From: Streptomonospora salina
Lineage (GTDB): Bacteria; Actinomycetota; Actinomycetes; Streptosporangiales; Streptosporangiaceae
Length of the DNA stretch: 64,000 bases
Assembly: GCF_014204715.1 (NCBI RefSeq)
Contig: NZ_JACHLY010000001.1
Span: forward strand, 992,001 to 1,056,000
Direction: 5' to 3'
Below the pieces are notes generated by a model. It was not told the origin of the DNA and searched no databases. It saw only the letters and a list, made by a program, of their open reading frames with translations. Of this stretch, positions 10,876 through 21,320 are shown piece by piece. Made by a program: the position numbers and the translations under genes. Position 1 is the stretch's first letter; every line of letters starts with the position of its first letter.

Positions 10876-11082
10876 TCCGCAGGTGCGACGCGCCGGGCGC
10901 GAGCACTCGGCAGCGCAAGGCATAATGGTAGTCCCGTGTCTCGGATTTTCCACGTTCAGTTTGAGCCCTTCGGTCTCACACACCTGGCGTCGGCACGCGA
11001 CCGGCCTCCCCGCGGAACGGCTGCCCGCGGAAGGTGCACGCGCGCCCGAGCCGCATAAGAAGCAACTGGAGCACGTTTTCGC

Positions 11083-11355
11083 ATGGCGAACATCAAGTCG
11101 ACGGAGAAGCGCATCCGGCAGAACGAGGAGCGCCGACTGCGTAACCAGTCGGTCCGTTCCTCGCTGAAGACGGCGATCCGCAAGTTCCGCACGGCCGCCG
11201 CCTCCGGCAATGTCGAGCAGGCCGTCGTCCTGCAGCGCGCGGCTGCGCGTCAGCTCGACAAGGCGGCGAGCAAGGGCGTCATCCACAGGAACCAGGCGGC
11301 CAACCGCAAGAGCGCCATCGCCAAGCGGCTGGAGAAGCTGCAGGGCACGAACTGA
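11083..11355 (+). CDS. rpsT: 30S ribosomal protein S20
   Basis: A 90-residue Lys/Arg-rich protein, [20 protein letters not shown] at the start, which is the classic S20 N-terminus; it binds 16S rRNA in the small subunit. The ATG at 11083 follows CTGGAG about 12 bases upstream. The 207-base leader before it contains a CATAAT hexamer at 10921-10926 that could be a -10 box, though no good -35 box is visible. Neighbouring lepA and holA match the usual actinobacterial order. A strong hairpin follows the gene. Confidence 0.98.
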   Translation: MANIKSTEKRIRQNEERRLRNQSVRSSLKTAIRKFRTAAASGNVEQAVVLQRAAARQLDKAASKGVIHRNQAANRKSAIAKRLEKLQGTN

Positions 11356-11398
11356 GCCTGACCGGGCACTAGCGCTCCGGCCGCGCAGGTTCGCACAC

Positions 11399-11429
11399 GG
11401 GCCGCCTTCCGCACCGCGGAAGGCGGCCC
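11399..11429 (+). terminator. Terminator after rpsT
   Basis: A perfect 14-base stem, GGGCCGCCTTCCGC with GCGGAAGGCGGCCC, and a 3-base loop (ACC), 43 bases after the rpsT stop. The message continues with no long T-run. Confidence 0.8.
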
Positions 11430-11510
11430 GCTGTATTCGGGTTCGGGCCGGAAGGTTTTCCACAAGCGGGAAATCCGGGAGGACAGCCGGGACCGGCGTT
11501 CCTTAACTTC

Positions 11511-12980
<1,470 letters not shown>

Positions 12981-13032
12981 CGCCGGCCGCACGTCGCCGG
13001 GCCGCGCCGGGCCGGCCGAGGCCCGCACTCCC

Positions 13033-15414
13033 GTGACGTACCTGGGCACCGACGCCCCCGACTACGCGCACACTCCCGACCTGCGGCTGGTGGCGCCCGC
13101 GATCGGCACCTGGGTCTGCACCGCCGCCCTGTCGGGCGGTACGTCGCGGACGGCGGTGCTCGTAGCGGCGGCGCTGACGGTGAGCGCGGCCGTGGTGCGG
13201 GCTCTGGCGCGCGGGCGGGCGGGGCCGGCGCGGACGCTGGTGGTGGCGGTACTGGCGTGCTCGGCCGCGGGCGCGGTGGCGACGGGCGGTCGGCTGGCGA
13301 CGGTGGAGTCGGCTCCACTGCCCGACCTGGCCCGCGAGCGCGCGTGGGCCGAGGTCGAGTTGGTCGTCACGGACGATCCCCGCCGGCGGAGCGGGCCGCC
13401 CGAACCCGGCCGGGCCGAGCTGGTCGTGCGCGCCCGCGCGGAGTCGGTGCGCACCCGGTCCGCGGACGGCCCGGCGGGTACCGCCGCACCCGTCCGCACG
13501 CGGGTCCCCGTCGTCGTCCTGGCCTCCGGTGCGGCGTGGCGCTCGCTGCTGCCCAGCCAGCGGGTGCGGGCCTCGGGCACCGTCGTTCCCGCGGGCCGGG
13601 GACTGACGGGAGCGCTGCTGGTGGTGCGGGGACCGCCCGGCGACGTGCGGCCGCCCTCACCGTGGCACGCCTGGGCCGGCGACGCCCGCGCGCGGTTGCG
13701 GGGCGCGTCGTCCGGTCTGCCGGAACCGGCCGACGCGCTGTTGCCCGCTCTCGTCGTCGGCGACACCTCCGGAGTCAGCGCCCGCACCTCCGCCGCGTTC
13801 GAGGACAGCGGTCTGACGCATCTGCTGGCGGTCAGCGGATCCAACCTCGCGATCATGACCGGGGTGGCGCTGGCGGCGTGCCGGGGCCTGGGCCGGCCGG
13901 GATGGACCGCGGCCGTGACCGGCGCCGCCACCATCGCGGTCTTCGTCCTGCTGGCGCGCCCCGAGCCGAGTGTGCTGCGGGCGGCGTTCATGGCCGCCAT
14001 CGCGCTGGCGGCCCTGGCCGCGGGGCGCCAGCGCGTCGGGCTGACCGCCCTGGCGGCTTCGGTGCTGGGGCTGCTGCTGTTCGACCCCGGACTCGCCCGC
14101 TCGCCCGGATTCGCCCTGTCCGTACTGTCCACCGGCGGGATCATGGCGCTGGCGCCGAGATGGCGCGACCGCTGGTCGGCGCGCATGCCGCGGTGGGCCG
14201 CCGAGGCCGTCGCGGTAGCGGTGGCCGCGCACGTCGCTTGCCTGCCCGTGCTCGCGGTGCTCTCGGCCGAAGTCAACTGGGTGGCGGTACCCGCCAACAT
14301 CCTGGCGGCTCCGGCTGTGCCGGTGGCGACCGTGGGCGGGTTCGCGGTGGCCGGGCTCGCGCTGGTGTGGCCGACGCTGGCGGCGGCGGCAGCCTGGGTT
14401 CCGGGTGCTGCGGTGCTGTGGATCGCCGCGGTGGCCGCTACGGCGGCCCGGTTGCCCGGGCGGGCGGTGCCCTGGCCCGCCACCGCGGCGGGCGCGGCGG
14501 TTCTGGCCCTGCTCGTGGTACTGCTGCTGGCGCTGCGCGGCCGGGCCGCCCGGTCGGTGTGCGCCGTGGGGCTGGCGGCGGCTCTGGCCGCACTCACTCT
14601 GCACTGGCTGGCACCGGCCTGGCCTCCGGCCGGCTGGGCGGTGGTGGCGTGCCGCATCGGGCAGGGCGACGCGCTCGTGCTGCGCGCCGGGGACGGGCGT
14701 GCTGTGGTCGTCGACACCGGCCCCGACCCGGTGGCGGTGAGCCGGTGCCTGAGGGACCTGCGCGTCAGCGAGATCGCCCTGCTGGTGATCACCCACGGCG
14801 ATTCCGACCACGCGGGCGGCACCGCAGGAGCGCTGGCGGGCCGCAGCGTGGGTGCCGCGCTGCTGCCGCCGGGGTTCGACCATCCCCCGACGATGCGCCT
14901 GCTGCGCGAGGAGGCGGTCCCGACGCGGACCGGATCGGCGGGCCACCGGTGGAGTCTGCCGCCGTGGACGCTGGACGCGGTCTGGCCGCCGCCCGATTCC
15001 GCGGGCGGAAACGACGGCAGCATCGTGTTGCTGGCGCGCTGGTCGCCGCCCTCGGGCGGAGAAGCCGCCCGGATGCGGGTTCTGCTGACCGGCGACATCG
15101 AAGAGCCAGCCCAGCGGGAACTGCTGCGCACCACCCACGCCGTCCGCGGCGTCGACGTCCTCAAGGTCCCCCACCACGGCGCGGGGTCCCAGGAGCCGCG
15201 GTTCATCGCCGCCACCCGCCCCGACCTCACGCTCACCTCGGTCGGGGCGGACAACCCCTACGGTCATCCCGAGCCCGCCACCCGGTCGCTGCTGCGGTCG
15301 GTCGCCCCGGCCAACTACCGCACCGACGTCCACGGCGACATCGCCGTCGTCCCCGGCCCCACCGCTCCGGAGGTCGTCTGCCGCGACGCCGGCGGCCCCC
15401 GCGGCCGGGGTTGA
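13033..15414 (+). CDS. comEC: ComEC/Rec2-type DNA uptake channel
   Basis: A 793-residue polytopic membrane protein. Domains in order: N-terminal hydrophobic segments and an extracellular OB-like region (to about residue 240); the competence domain with multiple membrane helices (about 240-530), beginning near EDSGLTHLLAVSGSNLAIMT; and a C-terminal metallo-beta-lactamase-like domain with THGDSDHAGG near residues 585-594, the HxDxDH metal site. ComEC moves single-stranded DNA across the membrane. The start is a GTG at 13033, 52 bases after comEA. There is no better start and no clear ribosome site, so the exact N-terminus is uncertain. It forms an operon with comEA; holA usually follows closely, but a decayed gene separates them here. 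Confidence 0.93.
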   Translation: MTYLGTDAPDYAHTPDLRLVAPAIGTWVCTAALSGGTSRTAVLVAAALTVSAAVVRALARGRAGPARTLVVAVLACSAAGAVATGGRLATVESAPLPDLARERAWAEVELVVTDDPRRRSGPPEPGRAELVVRARAESVRTRSADGPAGTAAPVRTRVPVVVLASGAAWRSLLPSQRVRASGTVVPAGRGLTGALLVVRGPPGDVRPPSPWHAWAGDARARLRGASSGLPEPADALLPALVVGDTSGVSARTSAAFEDSGLTHLLAVSGSNLAIMTGVALAACRGLGRPGWTAAVTGAATIAVFVLLARPEPSVLRAAFMAAIALAALAAGRQRVGLTALAASVLGLLLFDPGLARSPGFALSVLSTGGIMALAPRWRDRWSARMPRWAAEAVAVAVAAHVACLPVLAVLSAEVNWVAVPANILAAPAVPVATVGGFAVAGLALVWPTLAAAAAWVPGAAVLWIAAVAATAARLPGRAVPWPATAAGAAVLALLVVLLLALRGRAARSVCAVGLAAALAALTLHWLAPAWPPAGWAVVACRIGQGDALVLRAGDGRAVVVDTGPDPVAVSRCLRDLRVSEIALLVITHGDSDHAGGTAGALAGRSVGAALLPPGFDHPPTMRLLREEAVPTRTGSAGHRWSLPPWTLDAVWPPPDSAGGNDGSIVLLARWSPPSGGEAARMRVLLTGDIEEPAQRELLRTTHAVRGVDVLKVPHHGAGSQEPRFIAATRPDLTLTSVGADNPYGHPEPATRSLLRSVAPANYRTDVHGDIAVVPGPTAPEVVCRDAGGPRGRG

Positions 15415-15491
15415 AGAGTCCCGCGCCCTCCTTCTCCGGCGCGTGCGACGGGTCCGCCCTACCGGCGGTGTGTCGGGGGCTACACACCGCA

Positions 15492-15522
15492 TTGACCTCA
15501 ACTTTGGTTGAGGGTTTAGCCT
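15492..15522 (+). promoter_or_regulatory. MerR/SoxR-type promoter with 19-base spacer
   Basis: TTGACC (15492-15497) and TAGCCT (15517-15522) are separated by 19 bases, and a 7-4-7 dyad CCTCAAC/GTTGAGG (15496-15513) lies in the spacer. An overlong spacer with a central dyad is the hallmark of promoters activated by MerR-family proteins, and CCTCAA...TTGAGG resembles SoxR boxes. It points at the broken monooxygenase gene beginning at 15576. No MerR-family gene is in the window. Confidence 0.65.
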
Positions 15523-15575
15523 GCGTGCGGACGAACCGCCCCGGAACCCGGGTGACCGATCATGGGAGTCGTCGA

Positions 15576-16045
15576 ATGCGGATCAGCACCGCCCTGCCCA
15601 CCACCGAATCCGGCGTTGCGGACGTCACCATGGCCGAGCACCGCGAAGACCTCGGATTCGACGGAGTGTCCATGCCGGATCTGCTCTTCGGCGACGGGAC
15701 ACCGGGCGCGGACCCGCTGATCGTCCTTACCGCGGCGGCGCAGCGCACCACCCGGATCAGGCTGGAATTCGGAGTCCTGAGCCTGCCGCTGCGCCCGGTG
15801 GCGCCGGTGGCCGCGCAGATCCAGGCGCTTCAGCATCTCTCGGGCGAACGCACCGTGCTGGGCACCGGCCTCGGCGGCTTCCCCCGATCCCCGTCTGGCG
15901 GGCCGCGGGCGCCCCGCTCAGCGTGCGCGGCCGGCGTGCCGACGCCGGTGCGCACGCCGCCATCCTCAACCTCGACGGCGGCTCATGGCCCCGGCAGGCC
16001 CAGACCCTCGCCGAGGCCGCGGCGTGGCTGCCGTCTCCGCCCTGA
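15576..16045 (+). pseudogene. Decayed luciferase-like (F420/FMN) monooxygenase
   Basis: The ATG at 15576 opens a reading frame, MRISTALPTTESG, that continues about 105 codons as the N-terminal half of a luciferase-like oxidoreductase, up to GERTVLGTGLGGFP. The similarity then moves to another frame, from about 15890, reading PVWRAAGAPLSVRGRRADAG. It next jumps directly to a sequence resembling the family's C-terminus, AHAAILNLDGGSWPRQ, and stops at 16043-16045. This indicates one frameshift and an internal deletion of roughly half the protein. Intact members are near 300 residues; this locus has room for about 156. The reconstruction rests on family knowledge, not an alignment. Confidence 0.7.
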
Positions 16046-16106
16046 TCCCGCCCCGCCCACCGGGCGAGCGCGCACAACGGTCACCGCGGCGTGGCATGCT
16101 GCAGCT

Positions 16107-17075
16107 ATGGCCACCACGTCCGCGCCCCTGCTGTCCGTCGTCGTCGGCGACGAGGAGCTGCTCGCCGATCGCGCCGTCGCCGAGATCGTCGCCGCAGCGC
16201 GCGCCCGGGAACCCGACGTCGATGTGCACGACCTGATGCCCGCACAGGTCACTTCGGGCAAACTCGCCGAGGCCACCTCGCCTTCCCTGTTCGGCGAGCG
16301 GCGCGTAGTGGTGCTGCGCTCGGTCCAGGACCTGACCAAGGACCTGGCCGCCGAGGTCACGAACCTGCTGCAGAACCCGGCCGACGACGTCCTGCTCGTG
16401 CTGGTCCACGCCGGCGGCAACAAAGGCAAGGCGCTGCTGGACGCCGCGGTGAAAGCCGGCGCGCGCCGGTTCGACTGCGCCAAGCCGACCAAGGCCAACG
16501 AACGCCTCCAGTTCGTCAAGGGCGAATTCTCCCGGGCCGGGCGCCAGATCACCGGCGACGCCGCCCAGGCCCTGCTGGACGCGGTCGGAAACGACCTGCG
16601 CGAGCTCGCCGCCGCCTGCACCCAGCTGGTCTCCGACACCGACGGGCGCGTCGACGCCGCCGCCGTGGCCCGCTACCACAGCGGCAAGGCCGAGGCCACG
16701 GGCTTCACCGTCGCCGACCGCGCCGTGGAGGGCCGGCTGCCCGAGGCGCTGGAGCAGCTGCGGTGGTGCCTGGCGATCGGCACGGCGCCGGTGCTGATCA
16801 ACAGCGCATTGGCGGGTGCGGTGCGCGGGCTGGCGGTGGTGGCCCAGCCGGAGCGGGGGGCGACCGACGCCGACCTCGCCAAACGGGCCAAAATCCCGCC
16901 GTGGAAGATGAAGACTCTGCGCCAGCAGGTCCGCGGCTGGTCGCCGCAGGGGGTGGCGCACGCCATGGGGGTGGTCGCCGAGACCGACGCCCGCATCAAG
17001 GGCGCCGGCCGCGACCCGGCTTATGCGCTCGAACGCGCGGTCATCGAGATCGCCAACGCCCGCAACCAGGGCTGA
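16107..17075 (+). CDS. holA: DNA polymerase III subunit delta
   Basis: A 322-residue clamp-loader subunit that opens the beta sliding clamp during replication. The N-terminal segment VVVGDEELLADRAVAEIV and the middle part SLFGERRVVVLRSVQDLTKD fit the HolA fold (an AAA+-like module without a Walker motif), followed by the helical C-terminal collar domain with IPPWKMKTLRQQVRGW. The start is ATG at 16107. Its place after comEC is the usual order in actinobacteria. It is cytoplasmic and has the expected length. Confidence 0.94.
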   Translation: MATTSAPLLSVVVGDEELLADRAVAEIVAAARAREPDVDVHDLMPAQVTSGKLAEATSPSLFGERRVVVLRSVQDLTKDLAAEVTNLLQNPADDVLLVLVHAGGNKGKALLDAAVKAGARRFDCAKPTKANERLQFVKGEFSRAGRQITGDAAQALLDAVGNDLRELAAACTQLVSDTDGRVDAAAVARYHSGKAEATGFTVADRAVEGRLPEALEQLRWCLAIGTAPVLINSALAGAVRGLAVVAQPERGATDADLAKRAKIPPWKMKTLRQQVRGWSPQGVAHAMGVVAETDARIKGAGRDPAYALERAVIEIANARNQG

Positions 17076-17144
17076 GCGCGGTGCGCCGATCGAGCGCGCT
17101 GCCGAACCGCCCGGCTCCGCCGTCGGCACGTACTCGGAGGCGCC

Positions 17145-17984
17145 ATGCCGCTCCCGGCTGACACCGGCACCCCGGCCGTGGTGCGGGCGGTGCAGGAGCG
17201 CGCGGCCCGCGCCCAGCCCGCGGAGCGCGTCGAGACCGTCGAGGGATGGCTGCTGCGCCACGCACCCGGCTGCTCCTGGTGGCTCAGCGCTGCGCTGCCG
17301 CACGGCGGCGTCGTGCCGGGCGGGCTGGAGCGGGGGATCGCCCGGGCAGAGGACTTCTACGCCCGTTGCGGCGCGACCGCCGCGTTCCAGATCACACCGG
17401 GTGTCTGCCCTGCCGGACTCGACACGGTGCTGGCCGCGCGGGGCTATACCCGCCGCGGCTCGCTGTCGCTGCAGGCGGCTGCGACCTCGGCCGTTCGCGG
17501 GCGAGAACCGACGCCGCCGCTGCGCGTGCGTGTGGACGACCGTCCGGCACCGGCCTGGTTCGGCGCGTGGGCCGCCGTGCACGGCTATACGGCCGAGAGC
17601 GCGATCCCCGAGAAGGCGATGCTCGCCCGGGTGCGGGGCCCGTCCGCCTACGCCCGCGCGGTCACCGGGAACGGGACGGTCGCGGTGGGCCGCGCCGTCG
17701 CCGAGGCCGGCTGGGCGGGGGTCTTCAGCATGGCGACGCTCCCCGAGGCACGGGGCGGCGGCGCGGCCGGCAGGGTGCTGGCCGCCCTCGCGGAGTGGGC
17801 CCGACAGCAGGGTGCCGACCGCATGTACCTGCAGGTGGAGCGCGACAACGCTGCGGCTCTGCGCCTGTACGAGCGGGCCGGCTTCGCCGAAGTCTGCGGC
17901 TACCACTACCGCACAGCGCGGTGCTCCGGCCGGCGGTCGGCTAGCGGATCGTCTCCCCGCCGCGCCAGACGCGGATGGTGTTGA
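17145..17984 (+). CDS. GNAT-family N-acetyltransferase
   Basis: A 279-residue protein whose C-terminal half (about residues 125-260) is a GNAT domain. MATLPEARGGGAAGRVLAAL is the acetyl-CoA pyrophosphate-binding loop region, and QVERDNAAALRLYERAGF is the typical final strand and helix. The N-terminal 120 residues look like a second, degenerate GNAT half (ERGIARAEDFYARCGATAAF). The substrate is unknown. The last 44 bases overlap the 3' end of hutI on the other strand, and the final Arg/Ser-rich tail lies in this overlap. The ATG at 17145 follows a GGAGG 5 bases upstream. Confidence 0.85.
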   Translation: MPLPADTGTPAVVRAVQERAARAQPAERVETVEGWLLRHAPGCSWWLSAALPHGGVVPGGLERGIARAEDFYARCGATAAFQITPGVCPAGLDTVLAARGYTRRGSLSLQAAATSAVRGREPTPPLRVRVDDRPAPAWFGAWAAVHGYTAESAIPEKAMLARVRGPSAYARAVTGNGTVAVGRAVAEAGWAGVFSMATLPEARGGGAAGRVLAALAEWARQQGADRMYLQVERDNAAALRLYERAGFAEVCGYHYRTARCSGRRSASGSSPRRARRGWC

Positions 17985-19149
17985 GTCCGTAGGACCACGC
18001 GAAGGCGCCTTCGTGGTCGGCGTCCCACTGGACGATGTCGGCGTACTGGCCCGGGGCCAGGAATCCGCGGTCGGTGAGGCCCAGGGCGTAGGCGCTGCCG
18101 ACCGTGGCCGCCCGCAGGGCCTCCAGGACGCTCATGTGGAACATGGACACGGCCATGCTGACCGCCAGCGGCAGGGACATGGTCCCCGACTGTCCCGGGT
18201 TGTGGTCGGTGCCCAGGCCGACCGGGACACCGTGGTCCAGCAGCTGGCGCACGGGCGGGGTGCGCCGCTCGTGCATCGACGTGGTGGGGCACACGACCAC
18301 CGGTGTGGAGGTCTTGGCGAGCGCCAGGACGTCGTCCTCGTCGGTCTCGTGGAGCAGGTCGACCGACGAGCACTGCATGTCGGCTCCCATACGCACCGCG
18401 CCGTGGCGGGGCTTGGCGCAGGCGTGCATGTGGGTGGCCAGGCCCGCCCCGCGCCCGGTGGTCAGCAGCCGCGAGGCGTCTTCCGGGGTGAACTGCTGGT
18501 TGTCGCAGTACACGTCGACTCCGTGGGCGCCGGCCTGGGCGGCGTCGCTCAACCAGGAGGCCACGGCGTCGACGTAGTCGTGGGAGCGGCCGAAGTACTC
18601 GGGCGGAACCGCATGGGCGGCGAAGAAGGTCACTTGCAGCCGCGGCATCCCCGGCTCCTCCTCCAGGGAGCGCAGCAGGCGCACGTCGGCGAGTTCGCCG
18701 TCGCGGGTGAGGTGGTAGCCGGTTTTGGCCTCGACCGTGGTGCAGCCGGACAGCACCCAGTGCCGCAGCCGCTCGCGCACCGCGTTGCACAGAGTCCAGG
18801 GGTCGGTTCCGCGGGTCACCGTGACCGTGGAGGCGACACCGCCGCCGGCTCCGGTGATCTCGGACTTGGAGGCGCCGCTGGCGCGCATGGCGACCTCGGC
18901 GTAGCGGTTGCCTGCGTAGACGGGGTGGCAGTGGGCGTCGATCAAGCCGGGAGTCACCAGGCCGCCGCCGAGGTTGTCGACCTCGTCGACGTCGACGATG
19001 TCGTCGATGACCCCGGGCAGGCTCTGCGGGAGCTCGGCGGCCGGACCGACCCAGGCGATGCGGTCGTGGTGCACGAGCATGGCCGCGTTGCTGAGCAGGT
19101 CGCTGCCGGTCCACAGGCGCCCGATGTTGGTCAGCAGTCGTACTGTCAT
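17941..19149 (-). CDS. hutI: Imidazolonepropionase
   Basis: A 402-residue amidohydrolase. DAHCHPVYAGNRYAEV carries the HxH metal ligands and fits the HutI signature; further ligands are expected in AAHAVPPEYF and HMHACAK, and GLGTDHNPG holds the late Asp. The enzyme opens 4-imidazolone-5-propionate to N-formimidoyl-glutamate in histidine breakdown, in the cytoplasm. The start is ATG at 19149. No other hut gene (hutH, hutU, formimidoylglutamate hydrolase) is in the window, so hutI stands alone here, convergent with and overlapping the GNAT gene. Confidence 0.92.
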   Translation of the reverse strand: MTVRLLTNIGRLWTGSDLLSNAAMLVHHDRIAWVGPAAELPQSLPGVIDDIVDVDEVDNLGGGLVTPGLIDAHCHPVYAGNRYAEVAMRASGASKSEITGAGGGVASTVTVTRGTDPWTLCNAVRERLRHWVLSGCTTVEAKTGYHLTRDGELADVRLLRSLEEEPGMPRLQVTFFAAHAVPPEYFGRSHDYVDAVASWLSDAAQAGAHGVDVYCDNQQFTPEDASRLLTTGRGAGLATHMHACAKPRHGAVRMGADMQCSSVDLLHETDEDDVLALAKTSTPVVVCPTTSMHERRTPPVRQLLDHGVPVGLGTDHNPGQSGTMSLPLAVSMAVSMFHMSVLEALRAATVGSAYALGLTDRGFLAPGQYADIVQWDADHEGAFAWSYGLNTIRVWRGGETIR

Positions 19150-19373
19150 CGTCTCACCGGCCCGCCCCAGTAGTCATGACCGCCGGATCGCGGGGGCGGA
19201 CCGGAACACGCGAGCGGACATAGGCGACCTCGTTCTCGACTCAACTGGCGAGGGGTGGTGCGGCCGGTAAGACGGGCACTCACGGGGCTGGGTGCCAGCG
19301 GTCGTAAAACCGTAGTTCATCCGCCGAGGCCGTGTACACCTCTGCGCCCGCCGATTCACCCGCCACCCACGAC

Positions 19374-19406
19374 AACGGCGGAACCCCGGGAGGGGGTTCC
19401 GCCGTT
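19374..19406 (-). terminator. Terminator after hflX
   Basis: A perfect 14-base stem, AACGGCGGAACCCC with GGGGTTCCGCCGTT, and a 5-base loop. It lies 33 bases beyond the hflX stop on the minus strand, in the 289-base gap before hutI. I see no other gene in that gap. Confidence 0.8.
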
Positions 19407-19438
19407 CGACGCGGTCCGGCGCGGTGTCGCGCGGCGAG

Positions 19439-20929
19439 CTAGGCCGCCGCGTACCCGTCGAGTTTTCCGGCGAGCACTCGGGGCACGAAGGCGTGCATCC
19501 GGGTGCCTTCCCCGGTGTGCTCCTGGTCGACGATGCGGCCTTCCTCGTAGACGCGGGATACCAGGTCACCGCGGTCGTAGGGCAGCATCACCCGGACCTC
19601 GCGGTCGAGGTCGGGCAGCGCCCCGGACACGGTCGCGATCAGCTCGTCGACGCCGTCTCCGGTATGCGCGGAGACCTCGACGGCCTGGGGCTCCTTGGAC
19701 TGCAGCTGCTTGAGCACCAGCGGGTCGGCGGCATCGGTCTTGTTGAGGACCACGACCTCGGGCACGTCGCCGGCGCCGACCTCGGCGAAGACCTCGCGCA
19801 CCGAGGAGAGCTGCTGCTCGGGGTCGGGATGCGAGGCGTCGACGACGTGCAGGATGAGGTCGGCGTCGGCGACCTCCTCCAGCGTGGAGCGGAACGCCTC
19901 GACCAGCTCGTGGGGCAGGTGGCGGACGAACCCGACGGTGTCGCTGAGCGTGAACGCCCGGCCGTCGGGGGTGCGCGCCTGGCGCACGGTGGGGTCGAGG
20001 GTGGCGAACAGCTCGTCGTGGACCAGCACCCCGGCGTTGGTCAGCCGGTTGAGCAGGCTGGACTTGCCGGCGTTGGTGTAGCCCGAGATGGACACGGCCG
20101 GCACCTGGCGGGTCTGGCGCTTGTCGCGCTTGACGTCGCGCGAGGTCGCCATGTGGGCGATCTGGCGGCGCAGCTTGGACATGCGGGCGCCGATGCGGCG
20201 CCGGTCGGTCTCGATCTTGGTTTCACCGGGGCCGCGCAGCCCGACGCCGCCGTTGCCGCCGCCGGCGCGGCCGCCGCCCTGGCGGGACAGCGTGGTGCCC
20301 CACCCGCGCAGCCGGGTCACCAGGTAGCTGAGCTGGGCGAGTTCGACCTGGGCTTTGCCTTCGCGGCTGCGCGCGTGCTGGGCGAAGATGTCCAGGATGA
20401 GCGCGGTGCGGTCGATGACCTTGACCTTGACGATGTCCTCAAGCTGGCGCAGCTGGCCGGGTGCCAGTTCGCCGTCGCAGACGAGGGTGTCGGCGCCGGT
20501 GCTCTCGACGGCCTCGCGCAACTCCTCGGCCTTGCCGCGGCCGATGTAGGTGGCGGGGTCGGGTTTGCGGCGCCGCTGGGTCATGCCTTCGAGGACCGCC
20601 GCGCCTGCGGTTTCGGCGAGGTGCTTGAGCTCGATCAGCGAGTTGTCGGCGTCCTGCTGGGTACCGCTGGTCCACACGCCCATCAGCACGACGCGCTCCA
20701 GGCGCAGCGAACGCTGCTCGACCTCGCTGACGTCGGTGAGCTCGGTGGAGAGCCCTTCGACGCGGCGCAGCGCATTGCGCTCGGCGAGTTCGAGTTCTCC
20801 CTGTTCGGGCGGCCTGGTTTCCACGGTGTGTTCAGCGGTGTAGGGCCGGGGTGCGGCCGCGCGGTCGGCGGGCTCCGCGGCGATGCTCTCGGCGGAGTCG
20901 AGCGAACCGCGATCAACGAAAGTATTCAT
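19439..20929 (-). CDS. hflX: GTPase HflX
   Basis: A 496-residue ribosome-associated GTPase that splits stalled ribosomes under stress. The HflX N-terminal domain runs to about residue 255, with GLRGPGETKIETDRRRI at its end. The GTPase domain follows: P-loop GYTNAGKSSLLN, switch II DTVGFVRHLPHELVEAFRST, and NKTDAAD for guanine recognition. The first ~70 residues are a variable acidic extension. The start is ATG at 20929, preceded by GGAGGG. In related genomes it sits close to miaA and dapF; here the glycolate genes lie between. Confidence 0.95.
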   Translation of the reverse strand: MNTFVDRGSLDSAESIAAEPADRAAAPRPYTAEHTVETRPPEQGELELAERNALRRVEGLSTELTDVSEVEQRSLRLERVVLMGVWTSGTQQDADNSLIELKHLAETAGAAVLEGMTQRRRKPDPATYIGRGKAEELREAVESTGADTLVCDGELAPGQLRQLEDIVKVKVIDRTALILDIFAQHARSREGKAQVELAQLSYLVTRLRGWGTTLSRQGGGRAGGGNGGVGLRGPGETKIETDRRRIGARMSKLRRQIAHMATSRDVKRDKRQTRQVPAVSISGYTNAGKSSLLNRLTNAGVLVHDELFATLDPTVRQARTPDGRAFTLSDTVGFVRHLPHELVEAFRSTLEEVADADLILHVVDASHPDPEQQLSSVREVFAEVGAGDVPEVVVLNKTDAADPLVLKQLQSKEPQAVEVSAHTGDGVDELIATVSGALPDLDREVRVMLPYDRGDLVSRVYEEGRIVDQEHTGEGTRMHAFVPRVLAGKLDGYAAA

Positions 20930-21320
20930 ATCCCTCCGGTGGGTGTAACGCCAGGCCGCGGGAGCCTGTTCCCGCTGAACGATGGTTGCACGCCGCAGCG
21001 CTCGGGGGCACCCCCATTTCACCGAGGGCGCACCGGTTCGCGACGGCGCCGCTGTACACGGCGCCGCAGAGGGCGCCACGCGGGTGCGGGCGGCCGGACC
21101 GCGCGGCGTCTGCGGCGTGTCGGCGGAGTGCCGGGTCCGGATCTGGGCAGGGGAAGCGCTGAGGCCCGCATGGGCGCACCGCCGGCAAAAAGCACCGACC
21201 TTTCCGCGTGCGGAAGGACTGCCCGCACGCGCGACGCGCGCGGCGTTGACCAGGATCGGACCCACCAGTAACGTCAATTCCACATAACAGAACTTTTTTT
21301 CGCTTCGTGGAAGGATTCCG
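20930..21320. other. Intergenic region between divergent hflX and aceB (391 bases)
   Basis: No convincing gene on either strand. On the hflX side, a small hairpin (GCGGGA 20958-20963 with TCCCGC 20970-20975) lies in the leader. On the aceB side there is a promoter-like pair (21246-21274), a run of seven T at 21294-21300, and a loose inverted repeat, TTCCAC (21278-21283) with GTGGAA (21307-21312), next to the aceB ribosome site. Confidence 0.6.
21246..21274 (+). promoter_or_regulatory. Putative promoter of aceB
   Basis: TTGACC (21246-21251) and TAACGT (21269-21274) are separated by 17 bases, a good match for a vegetative sigma-factor promoter, 47 bases before the aceB start. Confidence 0.45.

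Noticed and set aside
9676-11463. Upstream extension of the lepA frame on the minus strand
   Set aside because: The extension is opposite rpsT and the GH18-like gene, is low-complexity, and lepA has a good GTG start at 9675.
19150-19373. Possible structured RNA or riboswitch between hutI and hflX
   Set aside because: No known riboswitch core was recognised; the only strong structure in the gap is the hflX terminator.
20982-21287. Open frame in the hflX-aceB gap
   Set aside because: No ribosome site, no recognisable domain, and Arg/Ala/Gly-biased composition typical of random GC-rich frames.
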